A stretch of 25,000 nucleotides of DNA from positions 132,501 to 157,500 of the forward strand of contig CAUYUJ010018460.1 in the NCBI GenBank assembly GCA_963575745.1, written 5' to 3'. Position 1 is the first letter of the stretch, and each line of letters begins with the position of its first letter. The DNA comes from Prorocentrum cordatum (taxonomy: Eukaryota; Sar; Dinophyceae; Prorocentrales; Prorocentraceae). The notes under the pieces are model-generated. The model saw only the letters and a program-made list of their open reading frames with translations, was not told the origin of the DNA and ran no database searches. Positions 1 through 8,815 of this stretch are shown here, piece after piece. The position numbers and the translations under genes are program-made.

Positions 1-220
1 GTTCTGGCGCGATGTCGGATTGCCAGGCCGCATCCGTCACGTTGATCCGCGGCGCTGAAACCCAAAGAACGGAAATTTGGCACGATGCAAGATTCACAAA
101 CAATTGTCTTCTAATGGGCCACTTCCCGCAATGGAAATACAATCTCGTGACTCCCTATGGAGGGGGACCTTGGATGAGGGATTCCGGCAACATCGTTGGT
201 GCGTCTTGGGTTAACAGTGG
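1..220 (-). repeat. Composite dispersed repeat (family A/B), copy 1, truncated by window edge
   Basis: Read on the minus strand, this stretch starts next to GGA-rich DNA. It then has the family's opening block (CACTGTTAACCCAAGA, compare CAGTGTAAAACCAAGA at 12521) and the core GCGGGAAGTG..CCATTAGAAGAC. It runs into a B-type subunit (TTTCAGCGCCGCGGATCAACGTG) and leaves the window. Matching pieces occur at 12521-13220, 14800-15577 and 23490-24250. No protein is suggested; the overlapping open frames are pyrimidine-rich and cross the repeat boundary. Confidence 0.7.
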
Positions 221-880
221 CCCTCCTCTTCCTAGTCCTCCTCCTCCCCCTCTCCTCCCCTATCCCTCCCTCTTTTGTCGCTTCGTCATCCTCCTCCTTT
301 TCCTCCTCCCTCCTTCGTCCCACCCTTATCATCCGCCTCTGATTCCTCTTTCTATCCTCCCTCAGCGCGCCCCTCTGTCGTCCTTCCACTGCCTCCCTCC
401 TTTCACGTTCCCTCCTCCTCTCTGCGCCCCTTCCTTTGCCGCCTCCTCCTTCCTCTCCTCATCTGTCATCCGACTCCCCCTCCGTTCTCCTACTTCGTAA
501 CGTCCATGTCCATATCCGATCCTGCTGCTCTTCCTACTCGTAATCTCTCCTTCGCTGACTCTCCTCTCCATGTTTGCTTCGCACATTCAGCATCGTCCTC
601 ATCTGCCTCTTCCCATACCTGCACTTCCCATCTGCTCCTCCCTCCTCCTCCTCCTCCTTCTCTTCTTGCTCCTCCTCCTCCTCTTTCTCCTCTTCCCTCC
701 TTCTCCTCATCATCCACTCCCTCCTCCTTCAACTCCCTCCTCGTCCCTCTCTCTCTCTTTCTCTCTCTCTCTCTTTGTCCGCCTTGCTTGTCCTCCGTCA
801 CATCCTCCTCCCCTCCTTCACCCCTCCCTCCTCTTCCTCCTCCCCGCCGGTCGTCTTCCTCGTCCTGGTCCTCTTCCCCC
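221..880. repeat. Pyrimidine-rich low-complexity tract
   Basis: About 660 bases dominated by C and T, with irregular CCT, CTT and CTCTCT runs (for example a CT dinucleotide run near 750-775). Every frame is open because stops are rare in such sequence. The predicted peptides are only Ser/Pro/Leu or Arg/Glu/Gly, so no gene is called. Confidence 0.85.
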
Positions 881-1547
881 TCCGGGCCGGCGCCGATGAG
901 GAGTCCTTCTTCTCCTGGCCGACGCCCACCTGCCCATTGAGCGGTCGCAGGGCGCGATGCGAGGGAAAGGGCAGCGACACAGAACGTCCGCGGCCGCACC
1001 GCGCGCCTGGGGCGCGCCGTGCACGTGAGAATGTGGTCACGCCAGGCGGTGCCGAGGGGATATAAAAAAGATCAGGAAGAGGATCCCAGGAACAAGTGGC
1101 ACAAGGACGGGGGAGGAGGGAACTGGCCAGCAAGAGAAGGGTGGACAAGGGAGTGAAGCCAAACCATAGGAGAAGATCAATTAACAATAAACAGCGTTGA
1201 GATGCTGAAGTCCGCTGCTCTTCAAAAGGGCTATCCCGTCAACGGACCGTGAGGACACTAGCGATTTAGAGAACAGAGGGGGGGGCAAATCCTGACCACC
1301 CACCTACGAGGAAAACGCAGTGCCAGAGGACAGGCCAAACAAAAACGTCAAAGCGACCAGGGGGGAGCAAGGAGAGAGACCGGCAGGGGCGCGGAGGAGG
1401 CAGGCCCCGAACTCCGCACGAGCCGACCTGCAGGAAGCAAGCTCGTGCATGGCGCGGTGGCCCGGGAAAGGCACGCGCAGGGGTGTCTCTCCGCGGGGCG
1501 GGCGCGGCGGCGCGGCCGCGCCAGGCCAGCGCGCTGGCGGGCGGCGG
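881..1547. other. Unassigned GC-rich spacer
   Basis: No recognisable gene. A GC-rich piece at 890-1025 has a coding-like frame (GADEESFFSWPTPTCPL) but no domain. Near 1059 there is a TATA-like GATATAAAAAAG; dinoflagellates are not known to rely on canonical TATA boxes, so it is not called a promoter. Confidence 0.5.
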
Positions 1548-1664
1548 CTCCTCCTCCTCCTCCTCCTCCGCTCCTCCCTTCCTCCTCCTCCTCCTCCTCC
1601 TCCTCCTCCTCCTCCTCCGCCTCCTCCTCCTCCTCCTCCTCCTCCTCCTCCTCCTCCTCCTCCT
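1548..1664. repeat. (CCT)n microsatellite at the 3' edge of the retroelement
   Basis: Nearly pure CCT/TCC repeats for about 115 bases with a few interruptions (CGC, CTTCC). It ends exactly where the retroelement 3' region begins. A matching tract lies at 7976-8050 on the other side, so the element appears to lie within one original tract. Confidence 0.95.
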
Positions 1665-1666
1665 TT

Positions 1667-1976
1667 CCAAGACTTGACCAGGGTGATCATACGGCTAGGC
1701 CTTTGCACAATCCCCTGACAGCAGCGTCGCCACTCCCAAGGCAAACAAAAACAGTGATCGGTAGCGGCAGCCGAAAAGGTAATACCTTCCCCACTTCAAC
1801 CTCATCCTTTGAGCTCAAAGTCACGGGCCGCCGCTACCTGAACTGGTCTAGGCTGGCCACGGCCGCAAAGAGGAAGGACCTCGGCAGTGGCGAACGCGGG
1901 CTCAGCAAGGACCAGAAAACAAAACGGGGCCCGACGGCTCAACAGAGCTTACACGGGCAGCAGGCCGCGGGAGGGC
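1667..1976 (-). other. Retroelement 3' untranslated region
   Basis: About 310 bases between the last stop (1979-1977, minus) and the GGA tract on the minus strand. No reading frame continues the polyprotein here. There is no clear poly-A or simple tail beyond AAA next to the GGA repeats, so the 3' terminus is set by the sharp change to (CCT)n. Confidence 0.55.
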
Positions 1977-2621
1977 TTAGTTTTCCTCCTCTGGAGGGGC
2001 CTGCACATCTTGAGTGGGCAGGAGGAGTGGCTGCTCCTGGCTTTCTGCAGGGGCAGCAGCACTCGCATCCATCTCTCTGGCCTCCCGTGGAGGCTGGTGG
2101 CTGCACTCCTGCAGTTGAGGCCCAGGGGAAGAAGGAGGGGCAGGAGAGGACCAGAGGAACGAGAGAGGGAAAGCTGGGCCCAACAACAGGGAAGTGCCTG
2201 GCAATAGGCCTCTGAGGAGCTTGTTCCTTTCCACTGACTTCTTTGGGCGGGGGCAAATCTCCAGCAGGCCTTTAGTTTTCTGTGTAGCAAACCTTCCACA
2301 GAGAACGCAGAAAATGACAGGCAGCTCGCTTCCTTGAGTTCGAGCTGAGTGAAGTTGGTGCCCTTTCCCTCCACCCGTGCGCAGTAGCTCTGCTAGGGTT
2401 GGGGCCAGGGCTTCACATGCAAACGTACTCTGTTTGGAGCATCTGCGGAGACAAATACGGCAGCGGAAAGCTTTGCCGTCCCAGACAGGATGGTGAGGTT
2501 TCCCCTGGGACCTGGGGCGGCGGGCCTTCCTTGGCCTGGCCAATTGCCCGAACATCTCCTTGGGTTTCGGCCACGCACGTAAAACAGCACAGGCTCCTAT
2601 AACTAAATTCTCATTTTCAGC
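1977..2621 (-). pseudogene. C-terminal zinc-ribbon segment of the retroelement polyprotein
   Basis: The frame is the same as the RNase H frame and separated from it only by the TGA at 2624-2622, so it reads as the original C-terminus of one polyprotein. From a Met at 2555, cysteines and histidines fall at about residues C32, C35, C47, H66, C83, C86 and C101, in the arrangement FRCRIC, C, GHQL, FCVLCG, C. This GH..FC..CG pattern followed by a short basic L..GL.P tail is, from memory, common at the end of dinoflagellate RT polyproteins. The role may be nucleic-acid binding (inference). The last 80 residues are Pro/Ser/Glu-rich. Confidence 0.65.
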
Positions 2622-3503
2622 TCAAGCCTGGGTGTAGATGTCTATCGTATTCTGCGGTAGGCCGTGCGCTTTCTTTCCCAATCCTGCGAAGTGATCTGCA
2701 AGTGAGTTGCCTTTAATATGAAATAAGGCAATCTCATCTTGGGCCTCTCCCTCTGGTAGGTGGGCCTTCACTTTACACATGGCAGGGATGGGTGATGAAC
2801 CGAGCGTGCGCGCAGCTGGCCTCCAGTACCTGGCTTGTGGGGTTCTACCAGCAAGAGCTTTCTCTGTCCAAGTGACAAAATGACCCAGGGCAGAACAATC
2901 GCAGTGATACGTGTTACTAGCAGGGCCAAACGATCGGAACATCGCTACGGCCACTGCTGCATGCTCGGCATCTCCAGGTGATTGAGGGAAATCTCGTGGG
3001 AGAGGGGAGTAAATCGCCCGAAGGAGATTCCCCGCAATGTCGACTTCCACAACCGCCGCCCCTGCACGAGCTAGTTCTGAATTTGACGGGTTGTCGCATC
3101 CCCCGTCAGTGAAAATACAAGCCCCTGGGGGAAATTGAAATGGGTCGACTGGGTTAGAACGAGCATCCACAAACCTTAAATCCCAGTCCTGGGCCACCTC
3201 TGGTATGGAGGGGGCAGGTTGGAGGAAGTGAGCAAAGAGTGGGTGATCGGGGCCAGCTTCCAGGGCGTCCTGGATCAAATCTGGATTAAAAACTCCCTGG
3301 CGTTTCGCTGCCCCATGGACACACTCCCATATACGATGAAAGGGTGTGTCTGGCACATGGCAGAACAAACAAAGAGGTGAAATATCGTAGCCCCACTTGT
3401 GGAGCCTTTCACAAGTGGGGAGGGTCCCTGCAAGGACCTGTTTTAAAAAGATGCTTATGTTCGTCGGGCAAAGATTTGCCGTGGAGGACCTTTTTGCCTG
3501 CAT
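2622..3503 (-). pseudogene. Zinc knuckle (zf-RVT-like) and RNase H domain of the retroelement
   Basis: RNase H removes the RNA strand of RNA-DNA hybrids made during reverse transcription. In the 293-residue frame a zf-RVT-like segment (C31, C45-x2-C48, H56, C61) comes first. RNase H follows with all four acidic residues visible: D133 in FTDGG, E180 in AEHAAV, D202 in HCDCSAL and D270 in NSLADHFAG, plus H248 in KAHLPEG. This is the best preserved domain of the element. The Met at 3503 is only the first Met after a frameshift near 3470; the domain originally continued from the upstream frame. The TGA at 2624-2622 interrupts the frame before the zinc ribbon. Confidence 0.85.
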
Positions 3504-4042
3504 ACAGCCAGTATCCTTCTGCTTCTATCTGCCGAGCAATGGGGTGAGACAAGGGCGCAAGCCTCTTCCGAAATGCGGCGGCAATCTTCTGGCTGGTTAA
3601 GTCCTTGACCCAGGTCTGAGTGACCGCCGACGGGGGGCATTCAGTGAGGACCAACTTATCGCCTTGGCAGGTTGTGAAAGTGGAGGGACTGTCTATCGCC
3701 CACCCTACGCCGACAACCCACACACTTGCATCATTCAAAGGGCCCTTTGTCTCGAGCCGCCCATGATTTACCGCAGAGTTCAGCACGAAACGCAGAGGTG
3801 AGTGAGCCCAGGACGATGACATCTTTGTGTTTAACACCAGCTTCAGGACGAGTCTGGGTATTGTGCCACCATTCTGACGCATAACGCTCAATCGTGGCTG
3901 CAGCTATATATATGGGGTCTTCCTGGGACCGAGACGAGAGAGCCCATGACAAATCCAAGGGGGCCCCCGAGAGCTTCACCCCCGTAGCCGCAGCCGCCGA
4001 TTTTCTTGAAATTAAGACTTCCCTGGGTGAGCAGCCTTGCAC
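3409..4042 (-). pseudogene. RT C-terminal/connection region, frameshifted
   Basis: Two overlapping minus frames carry this part. From 4042 the peptide opens with QGCSPREVLISRK and continues DPIYIAAATIERYASEWW, which resembles the post-RT segment of LINE polyproteins. It gives way around 3850-3800 to another frame (VWVVGVGWAIDS, VLTECPPSAVTQTWVKDL) that runs to about 3470 and then shifts to the RNase H frame. No catalytic motif is expected here. The exact frameshift points cannot be fixed without an intact relative. Confidence 0.6.
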
Positions 4043-5484
4043 TTGGGCCCCGTAGGTGATGACTGACTGTGCACTCGCTTTGTAGAGCCAGCCTACGTGA
4101 GCCCCTAAACTTGTTGAGCCTACTCATTCTATATTTAAACTTACGCCACCTAACAGCCCTCTTGCTCAGACGACGGACCTGGGACTTCGTTTTCCCCGCA
4201 ATGTAGTCTATCCCGAGATTTGGTGGAGCGTCCTCTAGAGAGCCTCCTAGGGGTCCAATAACAGCTTTAGCATGTTTCGCGAGCTCCCTGGAGTTGGCGG
4301 TGATGGTCATCTTCTTTTCGGGAACAGGGCATCCCAAGTATAGTTGAAGAACTTTGGCTAAAGACACCGTCATCGTCTGAATGGTAGAGATGCAGAGCTT
4401 CACCGAGCTGGCCCATGAGCGCAACTGGAGGTCATCGATGTGAACTCCAAGGCAGGAGTGGTCGGGGTCGAAAGCCCAGCTCTTGACAGTTGGTAAAAGA
4501 TAAGCCTTTGCTTCAAAAGTCACCGATGTTGATCCAGCGATGGCCCCTCTGCGGGGACAAAGAGATGGGCCAAAAGCCCCGTCCATCAAAAGAACTCTTG
4601 TCCATCGGTGTGTGCCTGTGGTGTAGAGGATGACATGCATAGGGGGGCCAACTAGTTCAGCTTGTTCTAGTAGCTTGCAATGACATATCTTTTCGTAAAA
4701 TTGCACTAGATTCCACAGGACACATAAGTCAGACATACCCTGGTCACTATGCCACTCTGCTCTTACAGCACTACGCCAAACAATGTCCTGAGGTCGCCGT
4801 CCCTGAGACATAGAGAAAGCAGCACCCAGCCCAAACTCTCGTTCCCAGGATCAACATGGGCCTCTGTGTTTAGCGTGCAGACGTGGCATAGCTGGGTAGT
4901 GGCCCAAGGGTCTTCTCCCTCCTTGGGGCTTAGGCATAAGCAGCATGATTATCATCTGGATGGGTGTAGGAGCCGTGCCAGGTACATCCATCATGTGGAA
5001 GATTAACGAGAGCGCCTCCAGTGGCCTCCAGTGCACCAGTCGATAGCAGCGGGTAATGCCTGGGATGCATGCCGCCTGGAGTACATGTTCGCATCTTGAA
5101 ACGTCTCGAAATAGATCTAATAACTTCTGGGTCGGTAGGAGGAGGAACAGGTATTGGACACAACGAAGCACGACTCGGGGGAGGGGCTTTGTTAGGCTTT
5201 GCATCCCAGGCTTTTGACCAATGTTCTACCTCCGCCTCCATCCTCTTCGGTAGTGACGACGACGCGCATGGACCCACTCCGACGACATCATCAGGACGGT
5301 ATTCTGAGCTTCGAAGGAAAGAGAAAGCTTTCTGAGCATGTCCGGAACCTGCTTGTGAACACCATTCCTCCCATTCCTTCCTCTGTCTGCGGCGCTCCTG
5401 GACCTGCCCCAGCTGGGAGCAGGCTTGCACAAACTTGTTAACTGGCGCCAGCAGTGAGACTCGCATAGCATTAGAACTCTTCAT
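3888..5484 (-). pseudogene. Reverse transcriptase domain, broken
   Basis: The RT copies element RNA into DNA. The N-terminal part (from 5484) contains CTPGGMHPRHYPLLS. After a frame change near 4970 comes LLMPKPQGGRRPLGHYPAMPRL, split here as LLMPKPQGGRRPLG and HYPAMPRL, the typical K-GGRRP-L block. A TGA at 4853-4851 interrupts, and the same frame resumes as SWEREFGLGAAFS, then from 4811 GRRPQDIVW. Motif A reads VLWNLVQFYE, with Asn (codon AAT at 4712-4710) where the family has catalytic Asp. Motif B is RRGAIAGSTS. Motif C is HIDD, equivalent to YVDD. The frame continues to 3888, but meaningful similarity appears to move to another frame near 4045. Confidence 0.85.
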
Positions 5485-6942
5485 CTAAATGGCGCGGGCA
5501 AGGTCAGACAAGAAAGGATGCCAGAAACTGATGCCCTGTTTCCAATAGCGTCGAAAGGGCCCCCCCTGTCTCTGGTAGTTCCCACAACTGACGGAGGAGG
5601 GAGGTGAGGTAGGGGTCGAGCTTGTGCGGTCCATTCTTGACCAGTAGCGCCTCGGTCTCCTGCAATATGTTAAAGACCCATAGCAGAGCACGGCCTGGGA
5701 ATACTTGGTGTAAGCCTTAGTAGCCAACACCTTGCGCAGATGCACATCTTGAAACTCAGGCGGAAGACCTCCTCTGCGGCCTCTAGCTCGTGGATCGGTC
5801 TGTGTGATACTTACCAGCTCATTCCGTGCATGTGTAGACCATTCCAAATATGCCTCATCTAAGATTGTCTGTAGGTGTGCTTGTTCATGTTCACTGGCCA
5901 TGTACATGTTTCCAGATGCATGTGCACGTGCATGTATGGCGTGCTCGGGCTTTGTTGACGAGTGTCGTGTACGAGGGAGGCTTACACACAGGTCCAATAG
6001 CTGGAGCGGGAGGTAGCTTGATACAGTATACGGAGTCATGACACGTACATGCACATCGCCTACACGCTTGTCTATGTTCAATTCAACAGGTAGGTGGGGA
6101 CGCTTGCGCCACAAAGTATTCGCGCGCAAGGTCGGGTCGCATGCATCCAATGCACGGCTGAGCACAACATAATCGATCGTGGAACTGCTGCCGCCCTGAA
6201 GGAGCGCAGGCGCGGATGGCACCCGCACCACATTTATCGAGCGGCTGGTATGTCGAAACCAAATATGCAGGCATTTGAAATCGCCTCCCAGGAGAAACGG
6301 TGTGCCAGCCTGAGAGACCCGAGACCAAACCTTTTTGGGAACCCGACGATTTAGTTCATTCATGAGCACCTGGTCCTGGAGGTACACAGAGAAGACCTGA
6401 ATGACCCCGAGCTGAGCTGTTCGCAGGAAGCACCCAGATAAACGCCCAGGGAAAATGTTGCTCTTGTCGAAGCCCCAGGAGTCCAGACGTTTCCTGATGC
6501 ACACCAGTGTTCCACCTGTGGCAGAATCGTTAGAATTGACAATGGCTGGTGAAGCATACGAATGCCATCCCATTCGCAGAATAGTAGACTGTATTGAACT
6601 GAGACCTTCTGCCAGAAGCTTGTGTTCCTGGAGAAGAACAACTTCACACTTTGAGTCCTGTATGAGTTCCTTGCAGGTCGACCAACAGGAACCGTTAAAG
6701 GTTGTGACTCGAAGACGAGCCCTGCTAAACACGCGGCGGCGGTGTGCCCAGCTCACCCCTCGAAGCCGATGGGCCTGAAGGTGGCCTGCGGGGCTGAGTC
6801 TTCTTCTTGAGGTGTCTCGCGATAACCCGAGAGACCCTGGCCCCTTGGGGCCCATCCAGGAGTCCTTCTTGTGCGAGGGCCCCATGTAGGCCCTGGTCAG
6901 CAGCTTCCAACCCTCATGGATCTTCTTCCATGTCATCACCAT
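5485..6942 (-). pseudogene. ORF2 start: EEP (AP-like) endonuclease plus linker to RT
   Basis: This endonuclease nicks target DNA to prime reverse transcription. Counting from the Met at 6942, which overlaps the last bases of ORF1, the EEP motifs are N83 in TTFNGSCW, E106 in LLQEHKL, D221 in LLGGDFK, D257 in TIDYVV and H283 in RPHLPVEL. The spacing between GGDF and IDY (36 residues) is shorter than usual and the SDH triad is reduced to RPH, so this part looks eroded. The frame ends at TAG (5487-5485), yet the RT N-terminus continues in the same frame at the next codon (ATG, 5484), so this is a nonsense mutation inside one ORF. The frame is open upstream to 8097, but that part is antisense-like and runs into GGA repeats. 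Confidence 0.8.
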
Positions 6943-7813
6943 CGGATAGCTCGTACTCGGGGGATTGACCAGGGGAGGTGTCGGGGAAAGGTCTGCCGCT
7001 CTCTCGCTGCTGCCAACGCGACATCCTCTCTCCTCTTCCTCCTCCTTCGTCGTCCCCGTTTTGCTGCGCCCTCCGCTCCTCGGTATTGTCCAAGGGAGCC
7101 AGGAGCGTGGAGGCCATGTTGGTGGCAGCCGTGTAGACGTCGGCGGAGCCTGGGCTGATGCCGACCAGCGCGGTCTGGTAGAGCTGGGCCTCTGTCCACG
7201 CCTGGAGGTTGACTCCAAGCGAATCAGGCGTAGGTAATCCTTGATGAGACTGAAGCTTGGAAGCTGCATGCTGTCGAGCAAGATTGATGGCCTCCACTTC
7301 TTTGTCAATAGAGAGTTGAAGTTCTTTGCCTTCCAGCTCGAAGGCCTCGATCTGTTCCAGGATCTTGTCCTGGCGGAACTCGTATTTGTGGATATTGGCC
7401 TCCCGTTTCTTGATCTCTGATCCCGTGGACTGGAGGGTCTTGCTGGCGGGAACCTGGGAGTCGCGGATGACCCTGGCGTTGTCCAGCACACTTGATAGAA
7501 CTTCTTTCGCATTCTCTGGGGGAACGTCCTTGGACTTGGTGACTGCTCCCTGGACCAACTGGTTGAGGAGCTGTATGCCTTTGCCTTTGCCGCCACCCTT
7601 GTCCTTGACCCCATTGGTATCGCCCTTCGCCCAGCTGCCGCCGAGAGGAGGGGGTGTTCCATAGCCGATCTTGGGGAGCCAGGCCTTGCAGTAGTAGCAC
7701 CACTTGTAGTGCGATGGATTCTTGGAACAACCACACATACCACAAGTAACAGTAGTCTGAGAACCATTCCAGATCCATCCCGATTTGCCTTTGCCTTTCC
7801 CATAGGAAGGCAT
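6914..7813 (-). CDS. Retroelement ORF1: zinc-finger, coiled-coil protein (299 aa)
   Basis: The frame is intact. It begins with a Gly/Lys-rich segment (MPSYGKGKGKSG), then a zinc finger C24-x2-C27-x11-C39-x2-C42 with N32, close to the RanBP2-type pattern. A second GGGKGKG stretch follows. A charged helical segment at about residues 130-188 looks like a coiled coil, and the C-terminus is acidic (SDGDDMEEDP). The role is probably RNA binding and multimerisation, as for ORF1 proteins of other LINEs (inference). The start at 7813 is chosen because it is the first Met after the spliced leader and a leader of about 117 bases. ORF2 lies in the +1 frame and may start at 6942, overlapping by 29 bases. 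Confidence 0.75.
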   Translation of the reverse strand: MPSYGKGKGKSGWIWNGSQTTVTCGMCGCSKNPSHYKWCYYCKAWLPKIGYGTPPPLGGSWAKGDTNGVKDKGGGKGKGIQLLNQLVQGAVTKSKDVPPENAKEVLSSVLDNARVIRDSQVPASKTLQSTGSEIKKREANIHKYEFRQDKILEQIEAFELEGKELQLSIDKEVEAINLARQHAASKLQSHQGLPTPDSLGVNLQAWTEAQLYQTALVGISPGSADVYTAATNMASTLLAPLDNTEERRAQQNGDDEGGGRGERMSRWQQRESGRPFPDTSPGQSPEYELSDGDDMEEDP

Positions 7814-7930
7814 CTGGTAGAGAGTGAAAATGCGGAGTGTTCCTGCAGGAACTCACTGAAAGATACCCTGGGCCTGAAATGGCCGTGGGTTCGTTGGCAG
7901 GGGCGCGCCTCCCCCACGCCAAGAGGCCAA
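7814..7930 (-). other. Retroelement 5' untranslated leader
   Basis: About 117 bases lie between the inner spliced-leader relic and the ORF1 ATG. No upstream ATG in the ORF1 frame is evident. The stretch is part of the inserted cDNA because the spliced leader lies 5' of it. Confidence 0.6.
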
Positions 7931-7973
7931 GTCTGAGCCGAACCGCTACGGACTTGAGCCCAAATGGCTACGG
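7931..7973 (-). other. Two tandem relict dinoflagellate spliced leaders
   Basis: On the minus strand 7973-7953 reads CCGTAGCCATTT followed by GGGCTCAAG. The dinoflagellate spliced leader has TGGCTCAAG there, so 20 of 21 bases match. It is followed without a gap by 7952-7933, TCCGTAGCGGTTCGGCTCAG, a second, eroded leader with two bases missing. Trans-splicing adds this leader to nuclear mRNAs. Finding it in genomic DNA means an mRNA was reverse transcribed and reinserted, and two in a row imply the cDNA was expressed, trans-spliced again and recycled. The 5' end of the outer leader abuts the GGA tract, which marks the insertion boundary. Confidence 0.88.
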
Positions 7974-7975
7974 TA

Positions 7976-8050
7976 CCTCCTCCTCCTCCGCCTCCTCCTC
8001 CTCCTCCTCCGCCTCCCCCTCCTCCTCCTCCTCCGCCTCCTCCTCCTCCC
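7976..8050. repeat. (CCT)n microsatellite at the 5' edge of the retroelement
   Basis: CCT repeats with occasional CCG interruptions begin within two bases of the outer spliced leader. Together with the tract at 1548-1664 they bracket the retroelement. Confidence 0.95.
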
Positions 8051-8370
8051 TGAAAGTTTTGTCGGTCCCCTGCGAGTGTGCACTCTGGGGGGTGCACGAT
8101 CCGTCCTCCCCACGGGCGCGCAAGATCTTGAGCATCTTCTTCTGCCTCCGTGAGTGCACCAAACGAGCCCTGTCACTGCCCCTTGGCGGCGCGCACACGG
8201 GGGTAGGGGTTATGAGGAGGGAGGACGAAGACGAGAGCTGGAGGAGGAGGACGAGGAGGAGGAGGAGGAGGAGGATGAGGAGCAGGAGGAGGAGTGGGCG
8301 TTCCCTCGTCAACAACTCATCCCTGTCGCGCCTCCAGGCGCGCGCAGAGGGGGGTAGGGTTGAGGGGGGA
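8051..8370. repeat. GAG-rich tract in otherwise unassigned DNA
   Basis: 8221-8295 is GAG/GGA repeat on the plus strand; the rest is unassigned. No gene is supported. Confidence 0.7.
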
Positions 8371-8474
8371 AGGCTTCCTAGAGGGAGGCTGCTTCTTGGA
8401 GGGCGCGGGCCTTGCATCTGCAGACGAGGCCCGCGCCTTCGAAGAAGCAGGGGTGCTTCTAAGAAGGCTTCCGC
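8371..8474. repeat. Long hairpin (inverted repeat)
   Basis: The inner arms 8389-8412 and 8427-8450 are complementary over 24 bases with only two or three mismatches (CTGCTTCTT..GCGCGGGCCT against AGGCCCGCGC..AAGAAGCAG), with a 14-base loop. The outer flanks (AAGGCTTCCTAGA and TAAGAAGGCTT) extend the stem imperfectly. No clear target-site duplication is visible. Confidence 0.75.
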
Positions 8475-8522
8475 CCTGCCCCGACCCCCCTCTGCGCGTG
8501 GCCGACCCTTTCCTCATAAGCA

Positions 8523-8815
8523 TCCCCTCCCTGCCGTGCCCCAGGACGTGTCGGCAGGGCGGGCCGAACGTTTCGCCTGAAATTCTTTCGCCGTTATGAC
8601 CATGACGATGAAAACAATGGCAGCGATTTCACGGATGAAGGGCGGCCCTTTTTCAAATTGTGGCTCTCGCCTGAGCGTTTCGCACATTCGTCCCACAATG
8701 TTGCAACACTTTAGCGGAGAGGAGGGCGGGCCGCTTTTAAAATGTGGCTCTCGCCTGGACGCCGCGCACATTCGTCTAACAAACTTGCAACACCTTAGCG
8801 GAAAGAGGGCGCGTC
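8523..8815 (-). repeat. Composite dispersed repeat (family A/B), copy 5, partial
   Basis: Read on the minus strand it has two A units (GTGCGCGGCGTCCAGGCGAG-like) followed by the terminal box GGCGAAACG..GGCCCGCC and GGCAGGGAGGGG. The B units and the opening block are missing, so this is a truncated copy. Confidence 0.7.

Larger units (their letters stand above)
1667..7975 (-). mobile_element. Near full-length, inactive non-LTR (LINE-type) retroelement with RNase H
   Basis: About 6.3 kb on the minus strand holds, in order, tandem spliced-leader relics (7931-7973), ORF1 (7813-6914), an EEP endonuclease (from 6942), reverse transcriptase, a zinc-knuckle segment, RNase H, and a cysteine/histidine zinc ribbon ending at 1977. 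No long terminal repeats are seen, and the EEP-RT-RNase H order fits non-LTR elements. The copy is dead: in-frame stops at 5487-5485, 4853-4851 and 2624-2622; frame changes near 4970, 4045, 3820 and 3470; and an RT motif A Asp replaced by Asn. (CCT)n abuts both ends, so a target-site duplication cannot be separated from the repeat. The domain assignments are read from motifs; insertion into a CCT tract is inference. Confidence 0.9.

Noticed and set aside
1055-1070. TATA-box promoter (GATATAAAAAAG)
   Set aside because: Single AT-rich word, no gene downstream, and canonical TATA boxes are not typical of dinoflagellates.
1667-7975. LTR retrotransposon
   Set aside because: No terminal direct repeats; EEP endonuclease instead of integrase; RNase H lies after the RT and zinc knuckle as in non-LTR elements.
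5485-8097. 870-codon minus-strand open frame as a single protein
   Set aside because: Its first ~385 codons run through the GGA tract, the spliced-leader relics and out-of-frame ORF1. Only the part from about 6942 carries endonuclease motifs.
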